From: Zestomonas insulae
Lineage (GTDB): Bacteria; Pseudomonadota; Gammaproteobacteria; Pseudomonadales; Pseudomonadaceae
Direction of reading: 5' to 3'
DNA: 64,000 nucleotides
NCBI RefSeq assembly: GCF_016901015.1
Contig: NZ_JAFEUP010000007.1
Location: 62,001-126,000, forward strand
Shown: positions 46,943 to 56,727 of the stretch, in pieces
How positions within the stretch are numbered: position 1 is the stretch's first letter
How the letters are laid out: every line of letters begins with the position of its first letter
The notes under the pieces: generated by a model
Database searches by the model: none
What the model was told of the DNA's origin: nothing
The model's input: the letters and a program-made list of their open reading frames with translations, nothing else
Position numbers and translations under genes: made by a program

Positions 46943-48177
46943 GCCGCTGGCAGCGCCGCCCGACCGAGGCGCGGCAGGTACAGACCGAGCACGCTGAGCA
47001 GGCTGTACAGCGCCAGCAAGCTCCACGCCTCGCCGCCCGCCGGCAACCAGCCGGCCTGCTGCGCCCACCACAGCAGCGGAGCATTGAGCAGCAGACGCAG
47101 GCACTCCAGCCCGGCTGCCCACGGCCGGCGCTCCAGCCAGGTGCCGAGCACGTACAGGCCGAACGCCATCCAGCCCCAGCCGAGCAGCTGATCGGTCAGC
47201 GGCCAATTGCCGGCCACCCCCAGCAGGAAGGTGCCGGCGACCACGTAGAGGGCGAACTGCAGGGTCGCGTAGACCTTCGCCGCACGCCCCAGCGACACCT
47301 CGAATTTGACGAAGTTGGCCAGGTCCGACTTGGCCAACGGGTACTGCGCGGCGACGTCGGCCGGCCGCCAGCCGGTGCGCATGAACCAGATGCGCAGCTT
47401 GTCCCACCAGGAGCCGGCGCGCACCGCGTCCTGCCAGAGCACCGCATAGAACTGCAGGTTGGCCCACAGCGGGTTCCAGCTGCGCAGCGGGGTGGTCACT
47501 CCGAACACCACCGGCTCCTCGTCGAGCTCTTCCTGGAAGGTGCCGAACAGGCGGTCCCAGAGGATGAACACGCCGCCGTAGTTGCGATCCATATAGACAG
47601 GGTTCTGCGCATGGTGGACGCGATGATTGGACGGCGAGATGAACACCCACTCGAACCAGCCGAGTTTCGGCACGTGGCGAGTGTGCACCCAGAACTGATA
47701 GAGCAGGTTGAGCGAGGCCACGGTGAGGAACACCAGCGGCGGCACGCCGACCAGGGCCATCGGCAGGTAGAAGATCCAGCCGAACAGGAAGCCGGTGCTG
47801 GTCTGCCGCAGCGCCGTGCTGAGGTTGTACTCCTCGCTCTGGTGATGCACCGAATGCGCCGCCCACAGCACGTTGCGCTCGTGGCCGAGGCGGTGGTTCC
47901 AGTAGTAGCAGAAGTCGTAGAAGACGAAGGCGAACAGCCACACCCACAGATTGCTGGCGGACAGCTCGAATTGTCCCCAGTGCTGCCAGGCGAAGCTGTA
48001 GCTGAGCAGGCCGACCACCTTGGTCAGCAGGCCGCTGGTGGTCGACAGCACGCCGGCGCTGAGGCTGTTGATCGCGTCGGCCAGGCGGTAGGTGCGCATG
48101 CCGCGCCAGCGATCGGCGAGCAGCTCGAGGCCGATCAGCAGGAAGAAGAACGGAACTGCATAGAGGACGTAATTCAT
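46939..48177 (-). CDS. Fatty acid hydroxylase superfamily (sterol desaturase-like) membrane protein
   Basis: A 412-aa di-iron membrane oxygenase. The eight-histidine signature is present: HRLGH, HSVHH, HRVHH and the later HxxxH-type residues in between (HTRHVPKLGWFEW). About six to eight membrane segments surround it. The N-terminal half matches the FA_hydroxylase fold; the C-terminal part is a hydrophobic extension. It hydroxylates an unknown lipid. Its stop overlaps the DedA stop at the palindrome CTAG, an unusual tail-to-tail arrangement. Confidence 0.92.
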   Translation of the reverse strand: MNYVLYAVPFFFLLIGLELLADRWRGMRTYRLADAINSLSAGVLSTTSGLLTKVVGLLSYSFAWQHWGQFELSASNLWVWLFAFVFYDFCYYWNHRLGHERNVLWAAHSVHHQSEEYNLSTALRQTSTGFLFGWIFYLPMALVGVPPLVFLTVASLNLLYQFWVHTRHVPKLGWFEWVFISPSNHRVHHAQNPVYMDRNYGGVFILWDRLFGTFQEELDEEPVVFGVTTPLRSWNPLWANLQFYAVLWQDAVRAGSWWDKLRIWFMRTGWRPADVAAQYPLAKSDLANFVKFEVSLGRAAKVYATLQFALYVVAGTFLLGVAGNWPLTDQLLGWGWMAFGLYVLGTWLERRPWAAGLECLRLLLNAPLLWWAQQAGWLPAGGEAWSLLALYSLLSVLGLYLPRLGRAALPAA

Positions 48178-48428
48178 GGCTCACCACTGTCTGCACGCCG
48201 GATCGAAGTGCCGGTCTTGTCCCGGCGATTCTACGCCCGTCGCGCGCTGGCGCCGTGGTCACGGTATGCCAGGCCAAGGGGCATTTGGCGACATCCGCCG
48301 TGCCATGCGTGCTTGACCGCTACGCGCGGCAAATGCTCCAGTAGCGGCCTGCCCCGATTCTTTGGCGCCAGACCCCGCGCGGCGACCGTGCCCGCGCGCC
48401 CGGCGCGTTCCATGACCAGGAGTATTCC

Positions 48429-49088
48429 ATGACCAAGAAAGTCGCAGTGATCCTGTCCGGCTGCGGCGTCTATGACGGCGCCGAAATCCACGAAAGCGTG
48501 ATCGCCCTGCTGCGCCTCGACCAGCGCGGCGCCCAGGTGCAGTGCTTCGCGCCGAACATCGCCCAGCTGCACGTGATCAATCACCTGACGGGCGAGGAAA
48601 TGCCGGAAAGCCGCAACGTGCTGGTCGAATCGGCACGCATCGCGCGCGGCAACATCAAGGACCTGCGCGAGGCCAAGGTCGAGGACTTCGACGCGCTGAT
48701 CGTGCCCGGCGGCTTCGGTGCGGCGAAGAACCTCTCGGACTTCGCCGTCAACGGCGCCGACTGCACCGTGCAACCCGACGTGCTGGCGCTCGGCCAGGCG
48801 TTCGCCGCCGCCGGCAAGCCGGTCGGCCTGATCTGCATCGCCCCGTCGCTGGCCGCGCGCTTCTACGGCGAAGGCGTGCTGTGCACCATCGGCACCGACG
48901 CCGACACCGCCGCGGCGCTGGAACAGATGGGCGCCAGCCACGAGGAGTGCCTGGTCGGCGAGATCGTCGAGGACGCCCAGCGCAAGCTGGTCACCACCCC
49001 GGCCTACATGCTCGCCCAGTCGATCAGCGAGGCCGCTTCGGGGATCAACAAGCTGGTCGACCGGGTCCTCGAACTGGCCTCGGCCTGA
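48429..49088 (+). CDS. elbB: ElbB-type glyoxalase/isoprenoid biosynthesis protein
   Basis: A 219-aa DJ-1/PfpI-fold protein. Family marks are ILSGCGVYDGAEIHESV, LIVPGGFGAAKNLSDFA and the nucleophile-elbow region GKPVGLICIAPSLAARF with Cys135 by count from the start. ElbB of E. coli has glyoxalase activity and was linked to isoprenoid synthesis. ATG 48429 is preceded by AGGAG. A six-codon frame starting at 48412 ends by overlapping this ATG. Confidence 0.93.
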   Translation: MTKKVAVILSGCGVYDGAEIHESVIALLRLDQRGAQVQCFAPNIAQLHVINHLTGEEMPESRNVLVESARIARGNIKDLREAKVEDFDALIVPGGFGAAKNLSDFAVNGADCTVQPDVLALGQAFAAAGKPVGLICIAPSLAARFYGEGVLCTIGTDADTAAALEQMGASHEECLVGEIVEDAQRKLVTTPAYMLAQSISEAASGINKLVDRVLELASA

Positions 49089-49153
49089 CCCGCTGCCTTG
49101 CCCGCTGCGCGCCGCGCAGCGGCACCCTGCCCCACACCCAGGCGCTGCCGACC

Positions 49154-49624
49154 ATGTCCGAATCGTCCTTCGTGCTGACCGCCGAGCTGCAACAGGCGGT
49201 GAGCAGCTTCTTCCAACGCATTCCGTTCAACCAGGTGCTGGGCATCGAACTCGGCGAGCTGTCCAGCGAGCAGGTGACCATGCATCTGCCGATGAAGCCC
49301 GAGCTGATCGGCAACTTCGTCCACGGCATCCTGCACGGCGGGGTGATCTCCTCGCTGCTCGACGTCTGCGGCGGGGCGATGGCGCTGATCGGTGCCTTCG
49401 CCAATCACCAGAATCTGCCCAGTTCGGAACGCCTGATGCGGCTGTCCAAGCTCGGCACCATCGACCTGCGCATCGATTATCTGCGCCCCGGGCGCGGCCA
49501 GCGCTTCACCGCCACCGCACTGCCGCTGCGCTCCGGCAACAAGGTCGCGGTGGTGCGCATGGAGCTGCACAGCGACGACGGCACGCTGGTGGCGGTCGGC
49601 ACCGGCACCTATCTGTGCGGTTGA
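49154..49624 (+). CDS. Hotdog-fold thioesterase
   Basis: A 156-aa PaaI/YbgC-related thioesterase. HGILHGGVISSLLDVCGGAM carries the HGG and helical Asp of the family, and the C-terminus fits the four-strand hotdog fold. Substrate unknown. ATG 49154 begins MSESSFVLTAELQQ; the frame is open far upstream inside elbB. It lies 65 bases after elbB and ends before a REP pair. Confidence 0.9.
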   Translation: MSESSFVLTAELQQAVSSFFQRIPFNQVLGIELGELSSEQVTMHLPMKPELIGNFVHGILHGGVISSLLDVCGGAMALIGAFANHQNLPSSERLMRLSKLGTIDLRIDYLRPGRGQRFTATALPLRSGNKVAVVRMELHSDDGTLVAVGTGTYLCG

Positions 49625-49640
49625 GTCGCGTAACCGCCAT

Positions 49641-49696
49641 CGCGGTCATGGACCGCTCCCACATACGCGCCCCTGCAGGAGCGGCCCATGGCCGCG
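49641..49696. repeat. Inverted REP-like pair
   Basis: CGCGGTCATGGACCGCTCC (49641-49659) and its inverted copy GGAGCGGCCCATGGCCGCG (49678-49696) differ at two positions after inversion, and each contains its own dyad around CATGG. This is the pseudomonad GGAGCGGCCatGGCCGCGAA REP type, a different family from the pair at 17947. Confidence 0.75.
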
Positions 49697-49705
49697 AACC
49701 GCGCC

Positions 49706-50164
49706 CTACCCCGCGCCCTTGGCCAACCGGGTGAGGATGCGGTCCAGGGCGTTGGCGAAGGTCTGCTTGTCGCGTTCGCTGTAGGCGGCCTGACCACCGC
49801 CGACCTGGCCCTGTTCGCGCAGGTCGGTGAACAGGTTGCGCACCGCCAGGCGCTCACCCATGTTGCGCTCGTCGAACTCCTTGCCGCGCGGATCGAGCGC
49901 AGCCACGCCCTGCTTCACCAGACGGTCGGCCAACGGCACGTCGCTGCAGATCACCAGTTCACCTTGCACGGCGTGCTCGACCAGGTAATCGTCGGCGGCA
50001 TCCGGGCCGCTCGGCACCACGATCAGGCGCACGCAGGCGAACGCCGGCTTGGTCTGGCTCTGCCCGGCCACCAGCACCACCTCGAAGCCGCGCTTGAGGG
50101 CGAACTTGACCACCTGATCCTTGGCCGCCTTGGGGCAGGCGTCGGCATCGATCCACACACGCAT
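49706..50164 (-). CDS. UPF0178 (YaiI/YqxD) family protein
   Basis: A 152-aa NYN/PIN-like fold protein. It begins MRVWIDADACPK, the family signature, with an acidic cluster suggesting a metal-dependent nuclease-like site, and continues VPSGPDAADDYLVEHA and ICSDVPLADRLVKQG. A function has not been established. It is downstream of the iron permease gene but a strong terminator lies between. Confidence 0.92.
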   Translation of the reverse strand: MRVWIDADACPKAAKDQVVKFALKRGFEVVLVAGQSQTKPAFACVRLIVVPSGPDAADDYLVEHAVQGELVICSDVPLADRLVKQGVAALDPRGKEFDERNMGERLAVRNLFTDLREQGQVGGGQAAYSERDKQTFANALDRILTRLAKGAG

Positions 50165-50189
50165 GGCACAACCTTCCGCACAAATGAAA

Positions 50190-50220
50190 ACGGGCGGCCA
50201 GTCTGCAACTGGCCGCCCGT
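50190..50220 (-). terminator. Terminator after the FTR1 gene
   Basis: On the minus strand CGGGCGGCCAG and CTGGCCGCCCG (50209-50219 and 50191-50201) form an eleven-pair stem with a seven-base loop, followed by TTTTCATTTG. It lies just past the iron permease stop and before the UPF0178 gene. Confidence 0.85.
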
Positions 50221-50238
50221 CGACTCAAGCCACGCGGC

Positions 50239-52119
50239 TCAGGCCGCTTCGGCGCGCTTGCGCTCGGCCAGCTTGCTGCGCCCGTAGAGCAGGATGATAG
50301 CCAGCAGGGCCAGCGCCTGCGCGCTCAGCGAGTAGGCATCGGGATGAATGCCCAGCCAGTCGAACTCGATGAACGGCACCGGGTGGGTGCCGAGCACGCC
50401 GGCTTCCTGCAGCGCCTTGATGCCGTGCCCGGCGAACACCACCGACAGGGCACAGAGCAGCCCGGCGTTGATGCTGAAGAACAGGCCGAGCGGCAACTTG
50501 GCCGAGCCGCGCAGGATCACCCAGGCCAGGCCGATCAGCAGCACCACCGCCACCCCGGCGCCGGCGAGCACCGCGCCGTGGCCGGCCGGGCCGGCCTGCA
50601 GCCAGAGGGTCTCGTAGAACAGGATGACCTCGAACAGTTCGCGGTACACCGAGAAGAACGCCAGCAAAGCGAAGCCGAAGCGCCCGCCGCCGCTGAGCAG
50701 GCTGCTCTTGATGTAGTCCTGCCAGGCCGCGGCATGCCGGCGATCGTGCATCCACACGCCGAGCCACAGCACCATCACCGCGGCGAACAGCGCGGTGCAG
50801 CCTTCCATCAGCTCGCGCTGCGCGCCACCGATGTTGAGGAAATAGGCGGCCACCGCCCAGGTGGCGAAGCCGGCGACCATCGCCAGACCCCAGCCGATGT
50901 GCACGCTGCGGGTCGCCGCTTCCTGGCCGGTGTTGCGCAGGAAGGCGAGGATCGCGGCGAGCACCAGGATCGCCTCCAGCCCTTCGCGGACCAGGATCAG
51001 CAGGCTGGAGATAAAGCTCAGCGACTGGCTCAGGCCATCGCCGCCGAGTAACTCGGCGGACGCCGCCAGCTTGGCCTTGGCGGTGGCCAGCAGCTGCGCC
51101 GCCTCATCGGCCGGACGGCCATCCTGCAGCGCCTGCCGGTAGGCCATCAGGGACTTCTCGGTGGTCTTGCGCAGCTCGGCGTCGACGTTGTCGAGCGAGC
51201 TCTCGACCAGCTCGAAGCCTTCCAGGTAGGCGGCCACCGAGAGGTCGTAGGCCTGCTCGTGGTCGCCGGCGCGGTAGGTCGCCAGGCTCTTGTCCAGGGT
51301 GCTGGCGGTGTAGTCGAGCAGCTGCTTCGGCCCGCGCTGCACCTGCGGCGGCTGGGCGCGCTGGGCACGGAACGCGGCGAGCGCCTCGCCGCCGTGGCTG
51401 GCGGCGATTTCCGCCGGGGTCTGACGGGCCAGTTCGGCGAGGTCGAAGCTCGCTCCCTTGGCCGCCGGATCGGCGCTGAAGCTGGCGATGTAGCTGGCCA
51501 GGTCCCAGCGCTGACGCTCGTCGAGCTGGTCGGCGAAGGCCGGCATGTCGGTGCCGTCGAGGCCCTGGCCGAGGGTGGCGAACAGGTCGTAGAGGCTCAG
51601 CTGGTCGAGCCGCGCGGCGGCGCGCAGATCGCCCGGTGGCGGTTCAAGGCCCATGCCGGCCGGGCCATCGCCGGCGCCCGCGTCGCCGTGGCAGACCGCG
51701 CAGTGCTGGGCATACAGCGGCGCGCCCCGCGTCGGATCGGGGGTGATCAGCGGCGCCTGGCTGACTTCATAGGCCGCCGCCAGCTGCGCGCTGAGCTGAC
51801 GGGCCTGGCGCGCCACGGCCGCGGCGTCCTGATGCTGCTGGGCAGCCTGCTGCAGCGCGGCGAGGTCGCGCTGCAGCGCCGGCTGCTGCGGCGTGGCCGG
51901 CAACGCGGCGATCAGCCCGTGCAAGTCGTTGAGCACGGCGAGCTGGCGGCTGAGGCCATCCGCACCGGCGGTCACGGCCGCCGGGTAGTCAGCCGCGAAG
52001 TAGTCGAGGCGCAGCAGCGCCTGGGCGGCACGCTCCTGCGGCTCGGCGGCGAAGGCCAGGCTGCTGAGGGCGAAGAAGGCGAGGAACAGCGAAGGAAGGA
52101 ACCGCGAAAGAGGGCGCAT
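50239..52119 (-). CDS. Cytochrome c-FTR1 fused iron permease
   Basis: A 626-aa protein with a signal peptide (about residues 1-24, ALSSLAFA), a helical region, a single c-type heme motif CAVCH (Cys140-Cys143-His144), a linker rich in acidic and Gln residues and a C-terminal FTR1 membrane domain of about seven helices. Both FTR1 iron-binding motifs are present: REGLEAILVLAA and YRELFEVILF. The natural reading is oxidation of ferrous iron at or near the periplasmic heme domain coupled to ferric import, as in FTR1 systems, but the electron acceptor is unknown. It stands alone; no EfeO/EfeB gene is nearby. Start ATG 52119 rather than the upstream TTG. Confidence 0.92.
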   Translation of the reverse strand: MRPLSRFLPSLFLAFFALSSLAFAAEPQERAAQALLRLDYFAADYPAAVTAGADGLSRQLAVLNDLHGLIAALPATPQQPALQRDLAALQQAAQQHQDAAAVARQARQLSAQLAAAYEVSQAPLITPDPTRGAPLYAQHCAVCHGDAGAGDGPAGMGLEPPPGDLRAAARLDQLSLYDLFATLGQGLDGTDMPAFADQLDERQRWDLASYIASFSADPAAKGASFDLAELARQTPAEIAASHGGEALAAFRAQRAQPPQVQRGPKQLLDYTASTLDKSLATYRAGDHEQAYDLSVAAYLEGFELVESSLDNVDAELRKTTEKSLMAYRQALQDGRPADEAAQLLATAKAKLAASAELLGGDGLSQSLSFISSLLILVREGLEAILVLAAILAFLRNTGQEAATRSVHIGWGLAMVAGFATWAVAAYFLNIGGAQRELMEGCTALFAAVMVLWLGVWMHDRRHAAAWQDYIKSSLLSGGGRFGFALLAFFSVYRELFEVILFYETLWLQAGPAGHGAVLAGAGVAVVLLIGLAWVILRGSAKLPLGLFFSINAGLLCALSVVFAGHGIKALQEAGVLGTHPVPFIEFDWLGIHPDAYSLSAQALALLAIILLYGRSKLAERKRAEAA

Positions 52120-52149
52120 AAGCAAACGCAAATGAGAACAGATGAGCAG

Positions 52150-52160
52150 TAATTGTTATC
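52150..52160. promoter_or_regulatory. AT-rich Fur-like half site before the FTR1 gene
   Basis: TAATTGTTATC about 31 bases upstream of the permease start is unusually AT-rich for this genome and resembles the right half of a Fur box. The left half does not match, so it is only suggestive. Confidence 0.25.
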
Positions 52161-52236
52161 TTCCTAACGAATTATCGCAACAGTCTGAAACAAATTGCCT
52201 GCCCCGCCGGCATGCCGGCGGAGCCCTCCAGCCTGC

Positions 52237-52866
52237 TCACGCCGCGGCGCGGCGCACCGTGGCGAGCAGCGCGGCGGCACCGACGAACAGCCCGGCGAAG
52301 GTGCGGTTCATGAGTCGCTGCTGACGCGGCGAACGCAGCGCGCGCAGCACCCGCGAGGCCAGGCCGGTGTAGCCGGCCATGACAATCAGGTCGACGCAGA
52401 TCATCGTCACGCCAAGGATCAGGTACTGCGCCAGCAGCGGCGCGGCCGGGTCGATGAACTGCGGCAGCACCGCAAGCATGAAGACAATCGCCTTGGGGTT
52501 GCTGACGTTGACCAGGAAACCGCGCGCCACCAGGGTCAGCGGCCGGCCCACCGGGCGCGGCGCATCGGCGTGCATCTCGCCGGGAATGGCGCGCCACTGC
52601 TGGATCGCCAGGAACACCAGGTAGGCGACACCGAACCACTTGATCAGACTGAAGGCCATCGCCGAGGTGGCGAGCAGCGCGCCGACGCCGGCGGCGACGA
52701 TGGCGATCTGCACGGCCAGGCCGATCTGCAATCCCAGGGCGTTCCAGTAGCCGCGCCAGAAGCCGTACTGCAGGCCGCAGGACATCGAGGCGATGGCCCC
52801 GGCGCCGGGCGACAGGCTGATCACCCAGCAGGCGACGAAGAAGGCGAGCCACGTATGCAGGGCCAT
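52237..52866 (-). CDS. LysE family amino acid exporter
   Basis: A 209-aa inner-membrane protein with about six hydrophobic segments. It shows the LysE/RhtB pattern: WVISLSPGAGAIASMSCGLQYG near the N-terminus (PGA/GP motif) and GFLVNVSNPKAIVFMLAVLP. It likely exports an amino acid or homoserine lactone-like metabolite; substrate unknown. ATG 52866 (MALHTWLAF) follows GAGGTACCCCCA. A terminator of the neighbouring TerC gene lies between it and that gene. Confidence 0.9.
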   Translation of the reverse strand: MALHTWLAFFVACWVISLSPGAGAIASMSCGLQYGFWRGYWNALGLQIGLAVQIAIVAAGVGALLATSAMAFSLIKWFGVAYLVFLAIQQWRAIPGEMHADAPRPVGRPLTLVARGFLVNVSNPKAIVFMLAVLPQFIDPAAPLLAQYLILGVTMICVDLIVMAGYTGLASRVLRALRSPRQQRLMNRTFAGLFVGAAALLATVRRAAA

Positions 52867-52891
52867 TGGGGGTACCTCGGACAGCGGAACG

Positions 52892-52922
52892 AAAAAGGGG
52901 CAGGCCGCTAAGCCTACCCCTT
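52892..52922 (-). terminator. Terminator after the TerC-family gene
   Basis: On the minus strand AAGGGGTAGGC and GCCTGCCCCTT pair with one G-U pair, followed by TTTTTC. It lies 28 bases beyond the stop of the gene at 52950. Confidence 0.8.
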
Positions 52923-52949
52923 GAACGTAACGCCGCACAGCCTCGTCGG

Positions 52950-53717
52950 TCAGTCCGGCGAGCCCTTGCGCAGTTTCACCGGCTCGACGTCTGGCTCCTG
53001 GTTACGGCGTGCCAGCGCGGTGCGCAGGCGGATGTTGATCGCCTCCACCGCCAGCGAGAAGGCCATGGCGAAGTAGACGTAACCCTTCGGCACGTGCACC
53101 TCGAAAGCCTCGGCGATCAGCACGGTACCGACCACGATGAGGAACGACAGGGCGAGCATCTTCAGCGACGGGTGCTTGTCGATGAACGCGCTGATGGTGC
53201 CGGCGGAGAGCATCATCACGGCCACCGAGATGACGATCGCGGCGACCATCACCGGCACGTTCTGCACCAGGCCGACCGCGGTGATCACCGAGTCGAGGGA
53301 GAACACGATGTCGATGATCGCGATCTGCACGATGATACCCATGAAGCCGGCTGCCTTGCCGCCGCTCTGCTGAGCTTCCTCGGCGCCTTCCAGACTGTGC
53401 CAGATCTCCATGGTGCTCTTGAACAGCAGGAACAGGCCGCCGAAGAACAGGATCAGGTCGCGTCCGGACACGCCGTGCTCGAACACCGTGAACAGGTCGG
53501 CGGTCAGGCGCATCACCCAGGTGATCGACAGCAGCAGCAGGATGCGCGTGCCCATCGCCAGGGCCAGGCCGAAGAAGCGCGCCTTCGGCTGCTGGGCCAC
53601 CGGCAGGCGGCCGACCAGGATGGAGATGAAAATGATGTTGTCGATGCCGAGGACGATTTCCAGAGCAGTCAGTGTCAGGAAAGCAACCCAGAGTTGCGGG
53701 TCAGCGAGCCATTCCAT
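52950..53717 (-). CDS. TerC family membrane protein
   Basis: A 255-aa inner-membrane protein with about seven segments. The TerC marks are ALEIVLGIDNIIFISILVGR and DIVFSLDSVITAVGLV, with acidic residues in membrane helices thought to coordinate metal. TerC/YkoY proteins are implicated in manganese or calcium handling and tellurite resistance. It follows the MscS gene by three bases, so the two are co-translated. I saw no yybP-ykoY riboswitch, and there is no room for one. Confidence 0.92.
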   Translation of the reverse strand: MEWLADPQLWVAFLTLTALEIVLGIDNIIFISILVGRLPVAQQPKARFFGLALAMGTRILLLLSITWVMRLTADLFTVFEHGVSGRDLILFFGGLFLLFKSTMEIWHSLEGAEEAQQSGGKAAGFMGIIVQIAIIDIVFSLDSVITAVGLVQNVPVMVAAIVISVAVMMLSAGTISAFIDKHPSLKMLALSFLIVVGTVLIAEAFEVHVPKGYVYFAMAFSLAVEAINIRLRTALARRNQEPDVEPVKLRKGSPD

Positions 53718-53720
53718 GTT

Positions 53721-54298
53721 TTAGTTCTCGTTGGGTCGGTTGAAGGTAGGGAAATCCGGTCCGCGCCAGCGGCGCACAGCCTTCTGAAAGAACAGGCTGT
53801 TGGGAATCTGAATCAGCGCGCCAGCATTGCCTTCGCTGACATCGGCGAGCGTGGTGTAGAACAGGTTGATGCTGACCACCCGGCCCTTCACGCCGACCTT
53901 GTCGCCGCTCTCCACCACCTCGACCACATCGCCGAGGCGGAACGGGCCGAGGGCGAAGATCAGCACGGCGCAGAACAGGTTGGAGAGCACGCTCCAGATC
54001 GCGAAGAAGGCCACCGCGGCCACGGCGGCGAAGCCGGTCAGCGCGGTCCACAGCACTTCGGCGGAGACCCCGAGGCGCTCCAGCACGAGCATGAAGGCGC
54101 TGCCCATGATCAGCCAGCGCAAGCCGCCGCGCAGCGGCAACAGCAGCTCCTGCGGCAACTGCGGATAGCGCCCGCCGAGGCGGCTGATGCCACGCGTGAC
54201 GAAGCGCTGCACCAGCCAGGCCAGCAGCAGGATCAGGATTACCTGGGCGGCTCGCAGCAGCGGCTCGCTCCAGGTCATGAGCAGTTGCAGGTCGTCCA

Positions 54299-54299
<1 letters not shown>
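53721..54299 (-). CDS. Small MscS family mechanosensitive channel
   Basis: A 192-aa channel protein, shorter than E. coli MscS (286 aa), retaining the essentials: two or three membrane segments (about 15-110) and a pore-lining helix rich in Ala/Gly (AAVAAVAFFAIWSVLSNLFCA), then the beta domain (GPFRLGDVVEVVESGDKVGVKGRVVSI) ending soon after IPNSLFF. The large C-terminal alpha-beta domain is missing, a truncated but probably functional type. Its ATG overlaps the ABC-F stop (TAATG). Confidence 0.93.
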
Positions 54300-56212
<1,913 letters not shown>

Positions 56213-56262
56213 AATGGCGGCGGAGTCTATCAGCTTCCCTGCCCTATCGCCCGGACCGCCCC

Positions 56263-56727
56263 ATGCCTTCTGACCTGTGGAGTTTTGCCATTCATTTCTA
56301 CGAACGCGACGGCGTCGAGTCGGCGTGCCTGCAATTGCAGGAAGCCGGTGCGGATGTCTGCCTGCTGTTGGCCGGCGCCTGGCTGAGCCAACGCGAAGTG
56401 GCGTGCAGCCCGGCCCGCGCGGAACAGTTGCAGGAGATTGCCGAGCCCTGGCAGCGCACGGTGATCGCACCACTGCGTGCGACCCGCCAGGCCTGGCGCG
56501 CGGCGAGCGAGTCGGATGCGGGTTTGCACGGTTTGCGCGAACAGCTCAAGGCCCTAGAACTGGCCGCCGAGCGTCAGCTGCTGTTGCAGCTGGAAAGCAC
56601 GACGCAACCCTGGCCAAGCGATGCGGCCAGTGGGACAGACGATTGGCTGAAGGTGCTGGCCGGAGCGGCCGGAGAACAACAGTGCGCCGCGCTGCAGACG
56701 CTGCGCGGCGCACTGGGACTGGCTTAG
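56263..56727 (+). CDS. TIGR02444 family protein
   Basis: A 154-aa soluble helical protein beginning MPSDLWSFAIHFYERDGVES, characteristic of TIGR02444, a family of unknown function mostly in Pseudomonas and relatives. The WSFAIHFYxRxGVExACLxLQ pattern is the best-kept part. It diverges from the ABC-F gene with 50 bases between and converges on algP, with which its stop overlaps. Confidence 0.85.
   Translation: MPSDLWSFAIHFYERDGVESACLQLQEAGADVCLLLAGAWLSQREVACSPARAEQLQEIAEPWQRTVIAPLRATRQAWRAASESDAGLHGLREQLKALELAAERQLLLQLESTTQPWPSDAASGTDDWLKVLAGAAGEQQCAALQTLRGALGLA

Noticed and set aside
48412..48432. Six-codon frame MTRSIP ending on the elbB start
   Set aside because: The overlap is probably chance; the AGGAG inside it serves as the elbB ribosome-binding site.
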